This document shows, in pieces, positions 20,919 to 31,175 of a stretch of 64,000 bases of DNA. The stretch is from positions 558,001 through 622,000 of the forward strand of contig JAMXDE010000039.1 of assembly GCA_026770025.1 (NCBI GenBank), written 5' to 3'. The DNA is from Craspedostauros australis (lineage: Eukaryota; Bacillariophyta; Bacillariophyceae; Mastogloiales; Achnanthaceae). Both the position numbers and the translations under genes were made by a program. The notes under the pieces were generated by a model. It searched no databases and was not told the origin of the DNA. It worked only from the letters and a program-made list of their open reading frames with translations. The number at the start of each line of letters is the position of its first letter. The stretch's first letter is position 1.

Positions 20919-21591
20919 AGAAAGATGCGGAAGCTGTGCATCGCCACTGACGATGGCGCAACCGTGACGCCAGGCTACTTGCTAGAGAAAGAAAGACACA
21001 CTCTGAGGCGACGTCCACACTTCTTTCGTGAGGGATGAAGAAGTGATTGCGGCGAATGGTATGTGGACGTACCAAAAGTATGTTCCTGTAGCATACTACT
21101 ACTAATGCAATCACCCACACAAAGCAAACATCGGCATCGCTCCTTCTCGTCTCTTCCAGTTTCTCTGTCCCTGCTTGTACAAGGTAGTTTTGGTTATGAC
21201 CGGCAAGTGCGAATGTGATTCCTGTATGCGCTGTGCTGACAACCACAACAGTAACTGGTGTGGCTCGTGAACCAGCGAAGCCAAACAGCCAACACGGAGA
21301 GAAAGAATTTCTGGTTTGTTCTGTTGTGGCGCGATGCGGCGCTCACGGAACGTGGATCTCTTTTGCGCACCAACGAGTATTGTATCACAGACATGCACAC
21401 AACCGGTTTTGGTGCCGACTCGGAGCGGTTCGGTGTCAACCATTGGAGTTTGGTTCCGACTGGTACGCAAAAGCGTTGATAGTCCCCTGTTGCGCAATTC
21501 TCCGAGTCACAACTTCTGTGCCACTTGACTCTCATTGCACCAGCACAATCCATAAAATTATATTCCCACAACACAAAGCAAGGCTCTATCC

Positions 21592-24500
21592 ATGCCAATA
21601 CCCATCAACTCAACTGATCCGCCAATACTCGCAACCAAGACGCATCAAGTGCAACACAGCAACAACAACAGCAACAACAGTAGCAACATGGACGAAGATC
21701 GTTCCGAGTCCACCGAGCGTGTCAACATTGACGCTGCGGAGACAACAAACGCCGGCCAAAGCACCAACAACAGCGACAACAGCAACAGCGACAACAATAG
21801 TAGCAACAGCGACAACAATAGTAGCAACAGCGACAGCGACAACATTAGTAGCAACAACAACAGCGACAACAATAGCAGCAACAGTACGACTATGGACAGC
21901 AACAACAATCGCACCTTCCTACAAAAGTACGCCAGAACGGTGCAACATCTAAGTCACAAGATCAACCGCAGCCTGCTGGTCCCGCTCGTTCGCATCTCGG
22001 CTGCCAACCCCTGGCGCTGCATCTGGCTGACCATCCTCATTAGCCTGTGCACGCCCATCATCGGCTTCGTGTCGGGCTCCTTCTTCATCGAGAGCGACAA
22101 CACGGTCCTGTGGGCACCGCTCAGCAGCGCGGCCTTCCGCCACAAGGATTGGATCGAGGGCGACTCCGGCTTTGATGAGGACGAAATCCGTCTGCTGTCC
22201 TTCATCGTCCATCGCAACGACGTCGAGATCCTGCATCAGGACGGCATAAGTCACGTCTTTGAGGCGCTCGAAACGCTGCGCGCGTCGCCGGCCTACCACA
22301 CGGTCTGCCTCGAGATTCCCAAGCAATACGGCTTCACATCCAAGGGCAAATTCAACAAGACCAGCCCCGACGAATGCGAGATCATGGGCGTCACGGCGTT
22401 CTGGTACGACAGCCAGCTTCACGCCTTTGACGAGTTCGTGGATCAGTACGACGCCAGCGAGATCGATGGTCAGATCGCGTTACGCATCTCGGGCGACACG
22501 CTGGTGGATGGTCAGCCGGCACCCAGAGAACGAATCTACTCTCCCACGACCAAATTCGATGACGTACCCGTCCTGCAATCGATGGTGGCCTACAAGATGG
22601 AGGTCTACATTCCCAGTCTGGCCGATCGCAACGATTACGTCGATTACGAGATCGAAATGACGCAGGCCGTACTCCTTCTCAATCAGCGGTGGAAGGAGGA
22701 AGCTGGTGGCGACGAGCCGTACCGCGTCGAAGTCTTGGCGCTGTCCAGCATCAGCGAGGAGACCGCCAAGGCCGTCACCGCGGATCTGCCGCTGGCCGTT
22801 GCCACCTTCCTCATCATGGGCATCTTCTCAGCCTTGGTCTTCACCACCTTCTCCAAGGACGCCAACGGCAATCGCTTCGTCCATTCCAGCGCGATCCTCG
22901 GAGCCGGCGCCATGGTCACCATCATGCTCAGTCTCTTCTTTGGTTACGGCGTCTGTATCCTCGGCAAGGTCCCCTTCACGACGCTGAATCAGATCCTGCC
23001 GTTCATCATCTTTGGTATCGGCCTCGACGATTCCTTCATCATCTGGGGATCGTACGGCCGCATCCGCGATCAGTCGCTGCCCATCATGGACCGGCTCATG
23101 ATCGTCATGGACGAGATCGGTATCACCATCTTCACGACCACCATGACAAACACGGTCGCATTCGCCATCGGCGCCATCAATGATATCCCCGCGATTCGGT
23201 GGATGTGCATCTATGCCGCCGTCACGATCTTTGTCGATTTCATCTTTCAGATCACCTTCTTCATTGCGTTACTCGTTCTCAACGAACGTCGTATTCGCGA
23301 CAATCGGTACGATGTGCTGTGCTTTCTCAAGGCACCCATGACAGATAATGCGATCACGCATCATGAAAGCAACCGAACGGGGGCGTCTCCACAAGATATG
23401 GATGAACAGACGCAGGCCAATACAGGAATCACTGACAAGTCGCAACCTTGCAGTGATGAAAGCAGCAAAGAAGATACGGGCGGCGAAGGCGCAAGCAAAG
23501 ACCTTGTGGATAGTGGCGAAAACGCGAAAGCAATGTCGCAATCAACACCCCACGAACCTACAAACGAACAATGGACGGATGCCTTTGTGTCGGCTTACAT
23601 CGACGTCCTCATGCACCCGCTCGTCAAGATCGCCGTCCTCATCGGATTCGCCGCCTTGCTTGTCGTGTCTTCCATGAGTGCCTCGACCGTCGAAAAGGAC
23701 TTTGATTACACGCTCCTCACGCCCGACGGGTCCTTCGTCGATGCGTACCTAGCGGCGGACGAGAAGTACGGACCCACGGCCAGCGGTGGCTTTGCCTTGA
23801 TCTACTTTCGCGACATTGATGTTTCCGATCCCGACATCCAACGGCAAATGTACGATTTCGTCGACGATCTCGTCGAGCAGCATCCATACATCATCGTTCC
23901 GCCGCTCTCGTTTTGGTTGACCGACTTTTTGGACTACCGCAACGAGACCGCCACCACCAAGACCTTCAACGAAGATTTGGATGATTTCTTGGAAATCGAT
24001 CTGTACTCCCGATTGTACTCATCGAGTTTGGTCCGCGATCCCGTCACGGGCAACGTCGACGCGTCGTCCACGATTTTCTTGTACAACGTGCCCATCAATG
24101 CGCCAGAGTTCCAAGAAGAGGCCTATCAGACGCAGCTCGATATCACGGGTGCGCAACCGCTCAATCGCAACCGCAAATCCGAGCGCATGTTCACGTATTC
24201 GCTGTGGTACACGGTGTGGGCACATTACTTAAGCATCGAACGCATCGTGCTGTGGACATTGCTGGCAGGGTTGGTGGCCATCACGGCGGTCGCATCGCTG
24301 GCGTTGCCGCATCCTAGCGGACCCGTGCTGGCAGTATTCATCACGGCCATGGTGGATGTGGGTGTGATTGGTGCCATCCCGTGGGCAGGGTTTGCTCTCA
24401 ATTCCTTGACGGTTCTCTTCGTCGTCATGGCGGTCGGTTTTGGTACGTTGGTGGAAGTGTGGATTGCTTCATTGATTGCTTCATTGATTGTTTCATTGAT

Positions 24501-24930
24501 TGCTTCATTGACTGCTTGTTTGCGCTGTTCCGACATCATCGTCGCTCACATCTTCCTTGCAAATCGCCATTTACGCATCGCATCGCATCATACTGGTACC
24601 GACACCACACCGCCCCGTTCCTGCACAGTTGTTGACTTCAACGTTCACGTCATCCACGGGTATCTGCATGCGCCCAACACGAATCCCGTCGGCGACATTT
24701 CATCTCGCGAGGAACGCGTGCGACACGCTCTCTCCACCGTCGGTGGCTCCATCTTGTTGGGAGGACTTTCCTCCTTCTTGGGATTCTGCGCCATGGGATT
24801 TTCATCGTCGGATCTGTTCTGGAGATTCTTCGTCATGTTGATCACGTTGGTCCTGCTGGGGATGGGCCACGGATTGATCTTCCTGCCCGTCCTGCTGACC
24901 TACATTGGTCCAACCAATATCACATTCTGA
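21592..24930 (+). CDS. Patched-like RND membrane protein with sterol-sensing domain, copy 1
   Basis: Two exons, 21592-24442 and 24629-24930; the 186-nt intron (GTTTTG|GTACGT ... TGCACAG) has no stop and preserves frame. Spliced length 1050 residues. The first 100 residues are Asn/Ser/Thr-rich. Helix 1 is near residue 140, followed by a large extracytoplasmic loop. The sterol-sensing domain is at about 396-560 (PFIIFGIGLDDSFIIWG with the RND aspartates, then TMTNTVAFAIGAINDIPAIR). A disordered loop follows, then helix 7 near 675, a second large loop, and the last five helices. Splicing produces MAVGFVVDFNVHVIHGYL, the conserved Patched helix 10 motif; without it this helix would be split. Family role: proton-driven lipid or sterol movement; substrate unknown. 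Confidence 0.9.
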   Translation: MPIPINSTDPPILATKTHQVQHSNNNSNNSSNMDEDRSESTERVNIDAAETTNAGQSTNNSDNSNSDNNSSNSDNNSSNSDSDNISSNNNSDNNSSNSTTMDSNNNRTFLQKYARTVQHLSHKINRSLLVPLVRISAANPWRCIWLTILISLCTPIIGFVSGSFFIESDNTVLWAPLSSAAFRHKDWIEGDSGFDEDEIRLLSFIVHRNDVEILHQDGISHVFEALETLRASPAYHTVCLEIPKQYGFTSKGKFNKTSPDECEIMGVTAFWYDSQLHAFDEFVDQYDASEIDGQIALRISGDTLVDGQPAPRERIYSPTTKFDDVPVLQSMVAYKMEVYIPSLADRNDYVDYEIEMTQAVLLLNQRWKEEAGGDEPYRVEVLALSSISEETAKAVTADLPLAVATFLIMGIFSALVFTTFSKDANGNRFVHSSAILGAGAMVTIMLSLFFGYGVCILGKVPFTTLNQILPFIIFGIGLDDSFIIWGSYGRIRDQSLPIMDRLMIVMDEIGITIFTTTMTNTVAFAIGAINDIPAIRWMCIYAAVTIFVDFIFQITFFIALLVLNERRIRDNRYDVLCFLKAPMTDNAITHHESNRTGASPQDMDEQTQANTGITDKSQPCSDESSKEDTGGEGASKDLVDSGENAKAMSQSTPHEPTNEQWTDAFVSAYIDVLMHPLVKIAVLIGFAALLVVSSMSASTVEKDFDYTLLTPDGSFVDAYLAADEKYGPTASGGFALIYFRDIDVSDPDIQRQMYDFVDDLVEQHPYIIVPPLSFWLTDFLDYRNETATTKTFNEDLDDFLEIDLYSRLYSSSLVRDPVTGNVDASSTIFLYNVPINAPEFQEEAYQTQLDITGAQPLNRNRKSERMFTYSLWYTVWAHYLSIERIVLWTLLAGLVAITAVASLALPHPSGPVLAVFITAMVDVGVIGAIPWAGFALNSLTVLFVVMAVGFGTLVEVWIASLIASLIVSLIASLTACLRCSDIIVAHIFLANRHLRIASHHTGTDTTPPRSCTVVDFNVHVIHGYLHAPNTNPVGDISSREERVRHALSTVGGSILLGGLSSFLGFCAMGFSSSDLFWRFFVMLITLVLLGMGHGLIFLPVLLTYIGPTNITF
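24470..24518 (+). repeat. 12-bp tandem repeat inside Patched intron, copy 1
   Basis: About four units of TTCATTGATTGC, slightly varied, inside the 186-nt intron. Read in frame they encode SLIA units, so the unspliced message stays open. The same array is in the other copy at about 41071-41119. Confidence 0.85.
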
Positions 24931-25049
24931 TAACGCTAGAGAGAGGGTTGCAAAACGACATTCATTGTATGGAGTAGAATATTCGACTAGTCGAAAGACG
25001 GCAAGCTATTCTATTCTGCCTTGTGCTGCACGATCGACTGCGCTCTAAT

Positions 25050-25505
25050 CTATCCGTCATCACCGCCCGCCACGCGCACGACATCATAAAATCGACTGCG
25101 CCCATCCTTCGCCATCACGCCATGCCGATAGATCTGCACGACACCGCTGTCTTTGTCGACGGTATTGCGCACATGCACCAAACTGGAATCTTCCCACTGC
25201 ACGGCCACGCAATCTTTCTGCGATTGCAACGTCCACGAACGCAATTCGCGCACGACGCCGCGCCGTAGACTGCCGTGCGCGTCAAGTTTGGGACCCAATT
25301 TGGGTTCGAGCCAGTTGGGACCAGGTTCGACGTTGTCGCCGACTTGGATTTCGTAGGAGGCAGATGCTCGCAATGTCCAATTCTCCACCATTGCCATGCG
25401 CACTTTGCCCCATACGCAAACAAGGATAGAAACAGCAGACATTCTACTGGGCAACCGTGGAAGGAGACACGCTAGGTTTGGCCACACGCATGTCGTCGAG
25501 CACAT
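25050..25505 (-). pseudogene. Orphan C-terminal fragment of rhodanese/MIB-HERC2 gene
   Basis: A minus-strand frame of 151 codons beginning with an ATG. Its last 100 or so residues, from EIQVGDNVEPGPNWLEPKLG to the stop, match residues 558-657 of the complete gene at 41660-43633 with only a few substitutions. The first 50 or so residues are unrelated and come from sequence outside the duplicated block. The rhodanese part is absent, so this is a truncated copy made by the segmental duplication. It could still be expressed as a lone MIB/HERC2-like domain, because the frame is intact and starts with ATG. Evidence for use is lacking. Confidence 0.8.
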
Positions 25506-26039
25506 CCTTCGCTTCAGTGAGACTCACAATACTCGTGCATTTGGTACTGGTATGCATCAACATCTGAGACATCGCTGACAAAACGGTGCTGTATCATGCT
25601 TGTTTCTTCTCCCAAGTCGATGTAATAGAACGCTTGCTTCGATGTTACGATATGCGTCCGATGATCAACATTCACGCCCAATAGACAGCGGGATGAGGCT
25701 CAGCAGTTGCAAGGGAATGCTCCAACGAGAAGTTGACATCGGGTACTGCACCATCGCATCATCAGGCGCAGTCCGCCGACGCGTCCGCTCCATTCGAACC
25801 GCAGCGACCGCCACGCCAGCCATGCCGCTTGTGCATGCAGTTTTGAGTACTCTGATGAAACGAGATGACACTTTGACAACAGTAGAATAGCTGTGGATGA
25901 TGCGCGTACAGTTGTGTGATGTTGCAATAGAGAAATCTATCGATGCTTGGTTACAGTTGGCGGTCATTTCTTTCTCATCTGTCTCCACTGCCTGCCGTTC
26001 CGCGTAGAGTCGAACTATGGCCGAAGGGTCACAAGGACC
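25506..26039. other. Short intergenic region, nothing recognised
   Basis: No coding frame or repeat of note between the rhodanese fragment and the orphan minus-strand gene. Confidence 0.5.
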
Positions 26040-26699
26040 TCATGCAACGGCGTCCGCCTTCTCGGTGCAGCTGAAGGAGTCATGGGCGATCACGCACTTG
26101 TCCACGGTGCGGTAGTACTCGTGTGGACCATTCTTCAACGCATCGCACCATGCGGTCTCCCAACGATGGGCCTTGTGCTCAGTCAATGCCGCTTGGAACT
26201 TCTCAGCGCCAGATTTCTTCGCCTTGGCGTTGACCTTCTTCTCCCCGAGGTTGCGAGCCAACGAGGTGATGGTAGAGGAGATGCTTCCTGTGTAGAAGTC
26301 ATCATCATCGTCATCATCAAAGAAGCAGTAGGGACAAAGGATGTCAGCCACGAAGCTGTAGTCCCACGAGATGGGCTGATGATCCCAGGCGAGGCGGTTC
26401 ATCTCTCCACCATCGAGAGTGTTGACACCAGCGGACGCTCCACGAAGGCCGGCAGCATCATCCCTCTCCATGGAGGCGACCACACGCTTCTCTTCGAAGA
26501 TGTCCATGAGATCGACCTTGTCGAAGGAGAGGTCTGGGTGCACATCGTGGAAGGTCTTCATGAACATGCGGCGAGAGAAGTTGAGCTCCTTGATGGTTGG
26601 CTCTTGGGCATGGACACCGCAGGTGTATCCAACGGCGTCAGCGAATGGAGTGAAAGTCGTGGCGAAATGATGCATCGCGATGGCCAACGGTGCGCGCAT
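26040..26699 (-). CDS. Hypothetical protein, 219 residues
   Basis: A single-exon minus-strand frame opening with ATG. I recognise no family. It looks coding because the composition is balanced and the predicted helices are amphipathic (LGEKKVNAKAKKSGAEKFQ; WETAWCDALKNGPHEYY), while the plus-strand frame opposite is Val/Leu/His/Arg-heavy like a shadow. Features seen: an early His-rich stretch, an acidic run of seven Asp at about residue 130 after CPYCFF, a Lys/Ala-rich helix, and a Cys-containing C-terminus. No signal peptide or membrane helix. An upstream exon cannot be excluded. Confidence 0.5.
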   Translation of the reverse strand: MRAPLAIAMHHFATTFTPFADAVGYTCGVHAQEPTIKELNFSRRMFMKTFHDVHPDLSFDKVDLMDIFEEKRVVASMERDDAAGLRGASAGVNTLDGGEMNRLAWDHQPISWDYSFVADILCPYCFFDDDDDDDFYTGSISSTITSLARNLGEKKVNAKAKKSGAEKFQAALTEHKAHRWETAWCDALKNGPHEYYRTVDKCVIAHDSFSCTEKADAVA

Positions 26700-27848
26700 T
26701 CATGACTGTGTACGCACAAGGAGGAAGAAGCAGGTTTCTCACAGAAAGTTCCACGCAATGCGTCTTTTTGGAGAAGTGAGGCACGGTGATGACATCGCTG
26801 GTTGTAAGAGTTAGATGGCATCATCATCAGCAGCGACGGCGATGAAATATCCGATGATTGTTGGTGTGCATTGACTTGCAGATGTGCTGGTGTGAAGGGT
26901 GTGAGTGTGACTGTGGAGACTGTAGCTTCTCCTTCTTCTCTACCATTGGTGGGGCCCACTGTTCTTCAATCATGACCGATGCATCAACACTGGATGGGTG
27001 ATGGAGTGACGGAGTATCGGCATGTGGAAACGGGAGTCATCCTCACCAATCCCTCCATCATCAGGAGCGTCGATGACTCGCTGGCCGAACTTGTTGGGAC
27101 CATGATCGTCCAACCCATTGCCTTGGTTCGTACAGTGTGTCGCGCATCGCGTATCGTGAGTAATCCAGGTGCGGTGCTCAGCAAGTCATGGTGCCGATTG
27201 GACTTCCCGTGGGGTACCTCATTGTTTGCGATGATTGTGAATGTACTTGCGTTTGTGATTGTGATTGTGATTGTGGCAGTCTTGGTGCTCTCTCCTTGGC
27301 TTGGCCTCGGCTGCCATCATCGCAACTGCATCTGTTTCTGCACCGTCAGTTGATGCGCAAAGATCTTGTTCTTCTCTGCCGGCGCAACGCGTTGTTCTCA
27401 CAGAAGAAGCGGAGTTGGCAATCACTTGATACCATCAAATTGGACCAATGAAAACACTACACGAACAGTTCGAATCAATGGCTTGAGTCGCGGCTATTGA
27501 TCGATCGCATTCGATGTGCTTCTTATTGATGACCAGACTCATTCGTCAACTACAATGGTCGCACTAGTCGAAGATTCCCTTTCTGGTGTTGTTGCGGAGA
27601 GAGTGGGCTTGCGGAGCGTTTCCTCGTTCTCGTTGGTGGGAGAGATCACAAGGGACGGACACAAGAAGAGAAGGAGGGGAGCCAGAGGCAGCACACGAAC
27701 CACATGTCATCCAATGCGAAAAGGGCAGCAACACACAACTTCTGAACCCTTCCCTTGAGCACGTCAGCAGCAGACATCAATCTGCTGTTCGATACATATT
27801 AGTGCACAGCGTCTGCACACCAGAAAGACATCCAGCAGTCATCACAAG
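26700..27848. other. Intergenic region before ankyrin gene 1
   Basis: 1.15 kb with short overlapping open frames and a GATTGTGATTGTGATTGTG repeat near 27250. No recognisable gene. Confidence 0.5.
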
Positions 27849-29075
27849 ATGCCAGGCGTTACGAAGCAACAGGTCCTTGATGCTGCCGAGGCAGGCGATT
27901 TGTCGGTGTTGAAAGAATGGGAGACGCAGAATGCAGGAGGCGGCATGAACGTCCGGGACGCGCATGGCTCCACTCTCCTCCATCTAGCATGTCTTGGCGG
28001 CCATCTGGAGTGTGCCAAGTACCTTATTCAATCATGCGGGGCCGACGCCAGCTCCAAAGCCAACAGTGGTCTCACTTCCCTTCATATGGCATGCACCAAC
28101 GGGTATCCGGAGTGTGTCAAGTACCTTGTCGAATCATGCAACGTCGACGCCGGCTGCAAAATCGACGATGGTCTCACTCCCCTTCATATGGCATGCCAAT
28201 TCGGCCGTCTTGAGTGTGCCAAGTACCTCATTGAATCATCCAAGGTTGATATCAACTGCAAAGCCAACGATTATACCACTCCCCTTCATGCGGCATGCCT
28301 TGGCGGCCACCTGGAGTGTATCAAATACCTCATTGAATCAGCAAAGGCTGATGTCAACTGCAGACCAAAAGACAATTCCACTCATCTTCATCAGGTATGC
28401 CTCAATGGCCACCTGGATTGTGTCAAGTACCTCATCGAATCATGCGAGGTCGACGTCAGCTCCAAAGCCAACGCGAATGCCACTCCCCTTCATATGGCAT
28501 GCCTCAACGGGCATCTGGAGTGTGTCAAGTACCTCATCGAATCATGGAACGTCGACGTCAGCTGCAAAATAGACGATGGTCTCACTCCCCTCCATGTGGC
28601 ATGCCAAGCCGGGCACTTGGAGTGTGTCACGTACTTCATTGAATCATGTAAGATCGACGTAGGCTCCAAAACCGACGATGATCTTAATCTCCTTCATCTG
28701 GCATGCTTCAATGGCCATCTGGAGTGTGCCAAGTATCTCATTCAATCATGCAAGGTCGACGTCAGTTCCAAAGCCATCGGTGGTCTCACTTCCCTTCATA
28801 TGGCATGCCTTACCGCCCGTCTGGAATGTGTCAAGTATCTCATTGAAGCAGGCAAGGCCGACGTTGGCTGCAAAGCCGACGATGGTTCCACTCCCCTTCA
28901 TCTAGCATGTCAATTCGCGCATCTGAAGTGCATCAAGTATCTTATTGAATCAAGCAATGCTGACACCACCATAAAAAACAACGACAACAAGACACCCCTC
29001 GATATGATCCCAGCTACGCACAAGATGAGCGTGATGACATCAATCATGAAGCTTCTCAATCTCCGCAACTCATAA
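27849..29075 (+). CDS. Ankyrin-repeat protein 1 (ten full repeats)
   Basis: A 408-residue protein, nearly all ankyrin repeats. After a 35-residue cap there are ten 34-residue units following the pattern D.GLTPLHMACLNGHLECVKYLIESC.VDV..KA, and a degenerate eleventh at the C-terminus. At DNA level they form a 102-bp tandem array, so recent unit duplication or homogenisation is likely. Unusually, most repeats carry a Cys at ECVKYL and another at ESC, giving over 20 Cys in all. Ankyrin arrays bind partner proteins; the partner is unknown. The ATG context is AAGATGCC. A shifted frame directly downstream encodes a decayed BTB-like domain, so the ancestral gene may have been an ANK-BTB protein. Confidence 0.9.
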   Translation: MPGVTKQQVLDAAEAGDLSVLKEWETQNAGGGMNVRDAHGSTLLHLACLGGHLECAKYLIQSCGADASSKANSGLTSLHMACTNGYPECVKYLVESCNVDAGCKIDDGLTPLHMACQFGRLECAKYLIESSKVDINCKANDYTTPLHAACLGGHLECIKYLIESAKADVNCRPKDNSTHLHQVCLNGHLDCVKYLIESCEVDVSSKANANATPLHMACLNGHLECVKYLIESWNVDVSCKIDDGLTPLHVACQAGHLECVTYFIESCKIDVGSKTDDDLNLLHLACFNGHLECAKYLIQSCKVDVSSKAIGGLTSLHMACLTARLECVKYLIEAGKADVGCKADDGSTPLHLACQFAHLKCIKYLIESSNADTTIKNNDNKTPLDMIPATHKMSVMTSIMKLLNLRNS

Positions 29076-29179
29076 CCGTGGATACAGATGCACAAACACA
29101 ACCGCACAATTACCACCCAAGCACAACAACCAACATCAGCATCGGCCAAGATCGTCGCAGCACTGTTCATACCGAAACC

Positions 29180-29440
29180 ATGGCAGACACCACATTCCTG
29201 TGCGGACAACGCGAATGACAACAACCAATCAAGGCAAACAACCGAGTCCTTGCGGTAGCCATTCCATCTATTCAGACGTTGATCGACTCCGGAATCCAAC
29301 ATCAGCACGCTACGAACGGCACCGATGACGGTGCCGTCCCCATCTACAAAACCATCCCTCTTCTCAACCTTCAACCCAAGCATGTCCAATGTGCCCTCCA
29401 ATGCACATACACAGGTGAGACATCATTCGATGACAACGCT
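29180..29440 (+). pseudogene. Decayed BTB/POZ-like domain after ankyrin gene 1
   Basis: Downstream of the ankyrin stop and in a different frame, ATG at 29180 opens ADTTFLCGQRE, which resembles the start of a BTB domain (SDVTF..GG..). A TGA at 29216 interrupts the frame; the same frame then continues with NNRVLAVAIPSIQTLIDSG (compare AHRxVLAARSPVFRALLxSG) and IPLLNLQPKHVQCALQ-CTYTGE (compare the BTB segment ending YIYTGE). The order and spacing are those of a BTB fold. It may be a broken gene or the detached 3' half of the ankyrin gene. Confidence 0.55.
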
Positions 29441-31085
29441 CATAACGATTCTGATATCGATGGAACCGACTACCCAACTTGCACCCTCAGTGGAAAAATC
29501 ATCCACAGTAGCTGGTACTTGGATCGTGGCACGTCCGCGGATTTTGTGCGTTCCATCAGATCATCGGAGACAAATGAGACCCAGCGACACTGTCAAGAAA
29601 GAAGATCGAAGCACCGCAACAGCAGCCTTTCAGAAGCTAACGTGCTATGGAGTTGAGGACTGTGCTCTCTCTCTCTCTCTCTCCAGATGCATACAATTCG
29701 CCAACGAAATAGTCGTCAGAGGGGTAATTCGAGTAGTCGTGCACGCAAACTCAATCATCAGTATGACGCGGTTGCGTGCATTCCACATAAAGACGATGAC
29801 TGATGTGCACGGCGTGCTCCCTTTGCATCTATTACGCGAAGTCCTGCGTGTAGCACTGGAGAACACAATCGCCAGAGTTTATGCTTTTAGTTCGGTTGCG
29901 TGACGTTTCCATTCTTGGGACATCCAAGTAAGAAAGAGATGCGTCAAATGTGGGTGTGATGATGAACGAGTGATGATAATAGAACGCCAGCACAGCCGAG
30001 CCTTGAGCAGATCCATTGCCAATGTCTCTGGCTGCCGTATCGCAACTGGTGCAGCAGACATCCATATCAATCCCCATGTTTCGCTCGGAATCAAGTTCAT
30101 CGTTCTTCTCTGACACCACTGCAGCGCAGTTTCTGTTGGAGCCGTCCGGGAACGAAAGGACTGCGTGCGGAAGAATGTGAAGCGCGACGCATGTCTTCGA
30201 AGGGAGGGCAGCAGCATTCATTCCAATCCCCCATGGTTCGTGCGGCGCGTTGGAATTCGTGCCACTAGCTATCGAACGTGTTGACGGCTGCACTCCCCTC
30301 TCGCGATGCTGTGTCTTTCACTTGAGGCGCTGTATCGAGGATGACTTGCTGGGTATGTTGTGCGGTACCCACGGCATCGGTTGCCTGTAGCACTCTTTTC
30401 CATCGGAGCCGAGTGTGAATGCTGACGTTGGCAACTGCGGGCTGACCATGTGTAAGCATCCTTTGTTCATGGATGATCACCATGGATGCTCACCATGCAT
30501 GCCGACTTGCAGCGCTTTTCCGTGTCGCACACATGCGCAGTGCTCTGCTCCGAAGAATGACGAGTAACCGCGGTTACACCTGTTTCGCCAATGACCAACA
30601 CATCTGGTATCATATGCGTTTGCGCAGGCGCGGTCCTCCTGCGGCTTGCGATATCGGTTGTTGAGCGCATCCCGCGATGCCACCTCAACCATCGACCCAC
30701 ATGGTGTCGAAGATGACATTGATGATCCTGAGGATCATGGTGGCATGAGCTTCATCTGTGGATGTCCACTTGGTGATCAACACGAATGAAGCCATGATGA
30801 CGGAGTCGTCATGAGATTGCTGAATGGTTTGTTGGCATGCTTGGAGGAGCAACGCTAAGCTTCATGCCTCTCCATTGCTCCATCTCCCTATGACCTTCCT
30901 TTGATCATGGCCGTTGCTTGGCGCCGCGTCACGTCCCGTCATGCCTCATCTCTTCTCTCTTCACTGCACGGATGGATCTCTGTCAACGCGATTGTCATGT
31001 GGTCATCATTGGCAACGCCTCGCTTCATCGGCGCTCATCAATAGCAGTGGCGCTTCATTCCACCTTCATCTGCCATCCTCGTCCC

Positions 31086-31175
31086 ACACCACACCACACC
31101 ACACCACACCACACCACACCACACCACACCACACCACACCACACCACACCACACCACACCACACCACACCACACC
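31086..31175 (+). repeat. (ACACC)18 microsatellite
   Basis: Eighteen perfect copies of the pentamer ACACC with partial units at both ends. All frames through it are open, which creates spurious His/Thr-Pro or Val/Val-Trp-Cys frames on the two strands. It is the longest simple repeat in the window. Confidence 0.97.

Larger units (their letters stand above)
20982..25368 (+). repeat. Segmental duplication, copy 1 (Patched block)
   Basis: About 4.4 kb aligning in direct orientation with about 37419-41985. The left edge is abrupt at CTAGAGAAAGAAAGAC; the right edge falls near 25365, inside what is the C-terminal coding part of the rhodanese gene in copy 2. By eye, about 80-88% identity over the first 0.55 kb upstream of the coding sequence, against about 96-97% through the coding sequence, intron and 3' flank. 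Confidence 0.88.

Noticed and set aside
20982-25368. Transposable element as the cause of the repeated block
   Set aside because: No terminal repeats, transposase or reverse transcriptase; the right edge falls inside a gene. A segmental duplication explains it.
27994-28572. Second and third open frames through ankyrin gene 1
   Set aside because: The 102-bp unit is a multiple of three, so alternative frames lacking a stop in one unit stay open through the array; their products (Pro/Ser/His-rich) match nothing.
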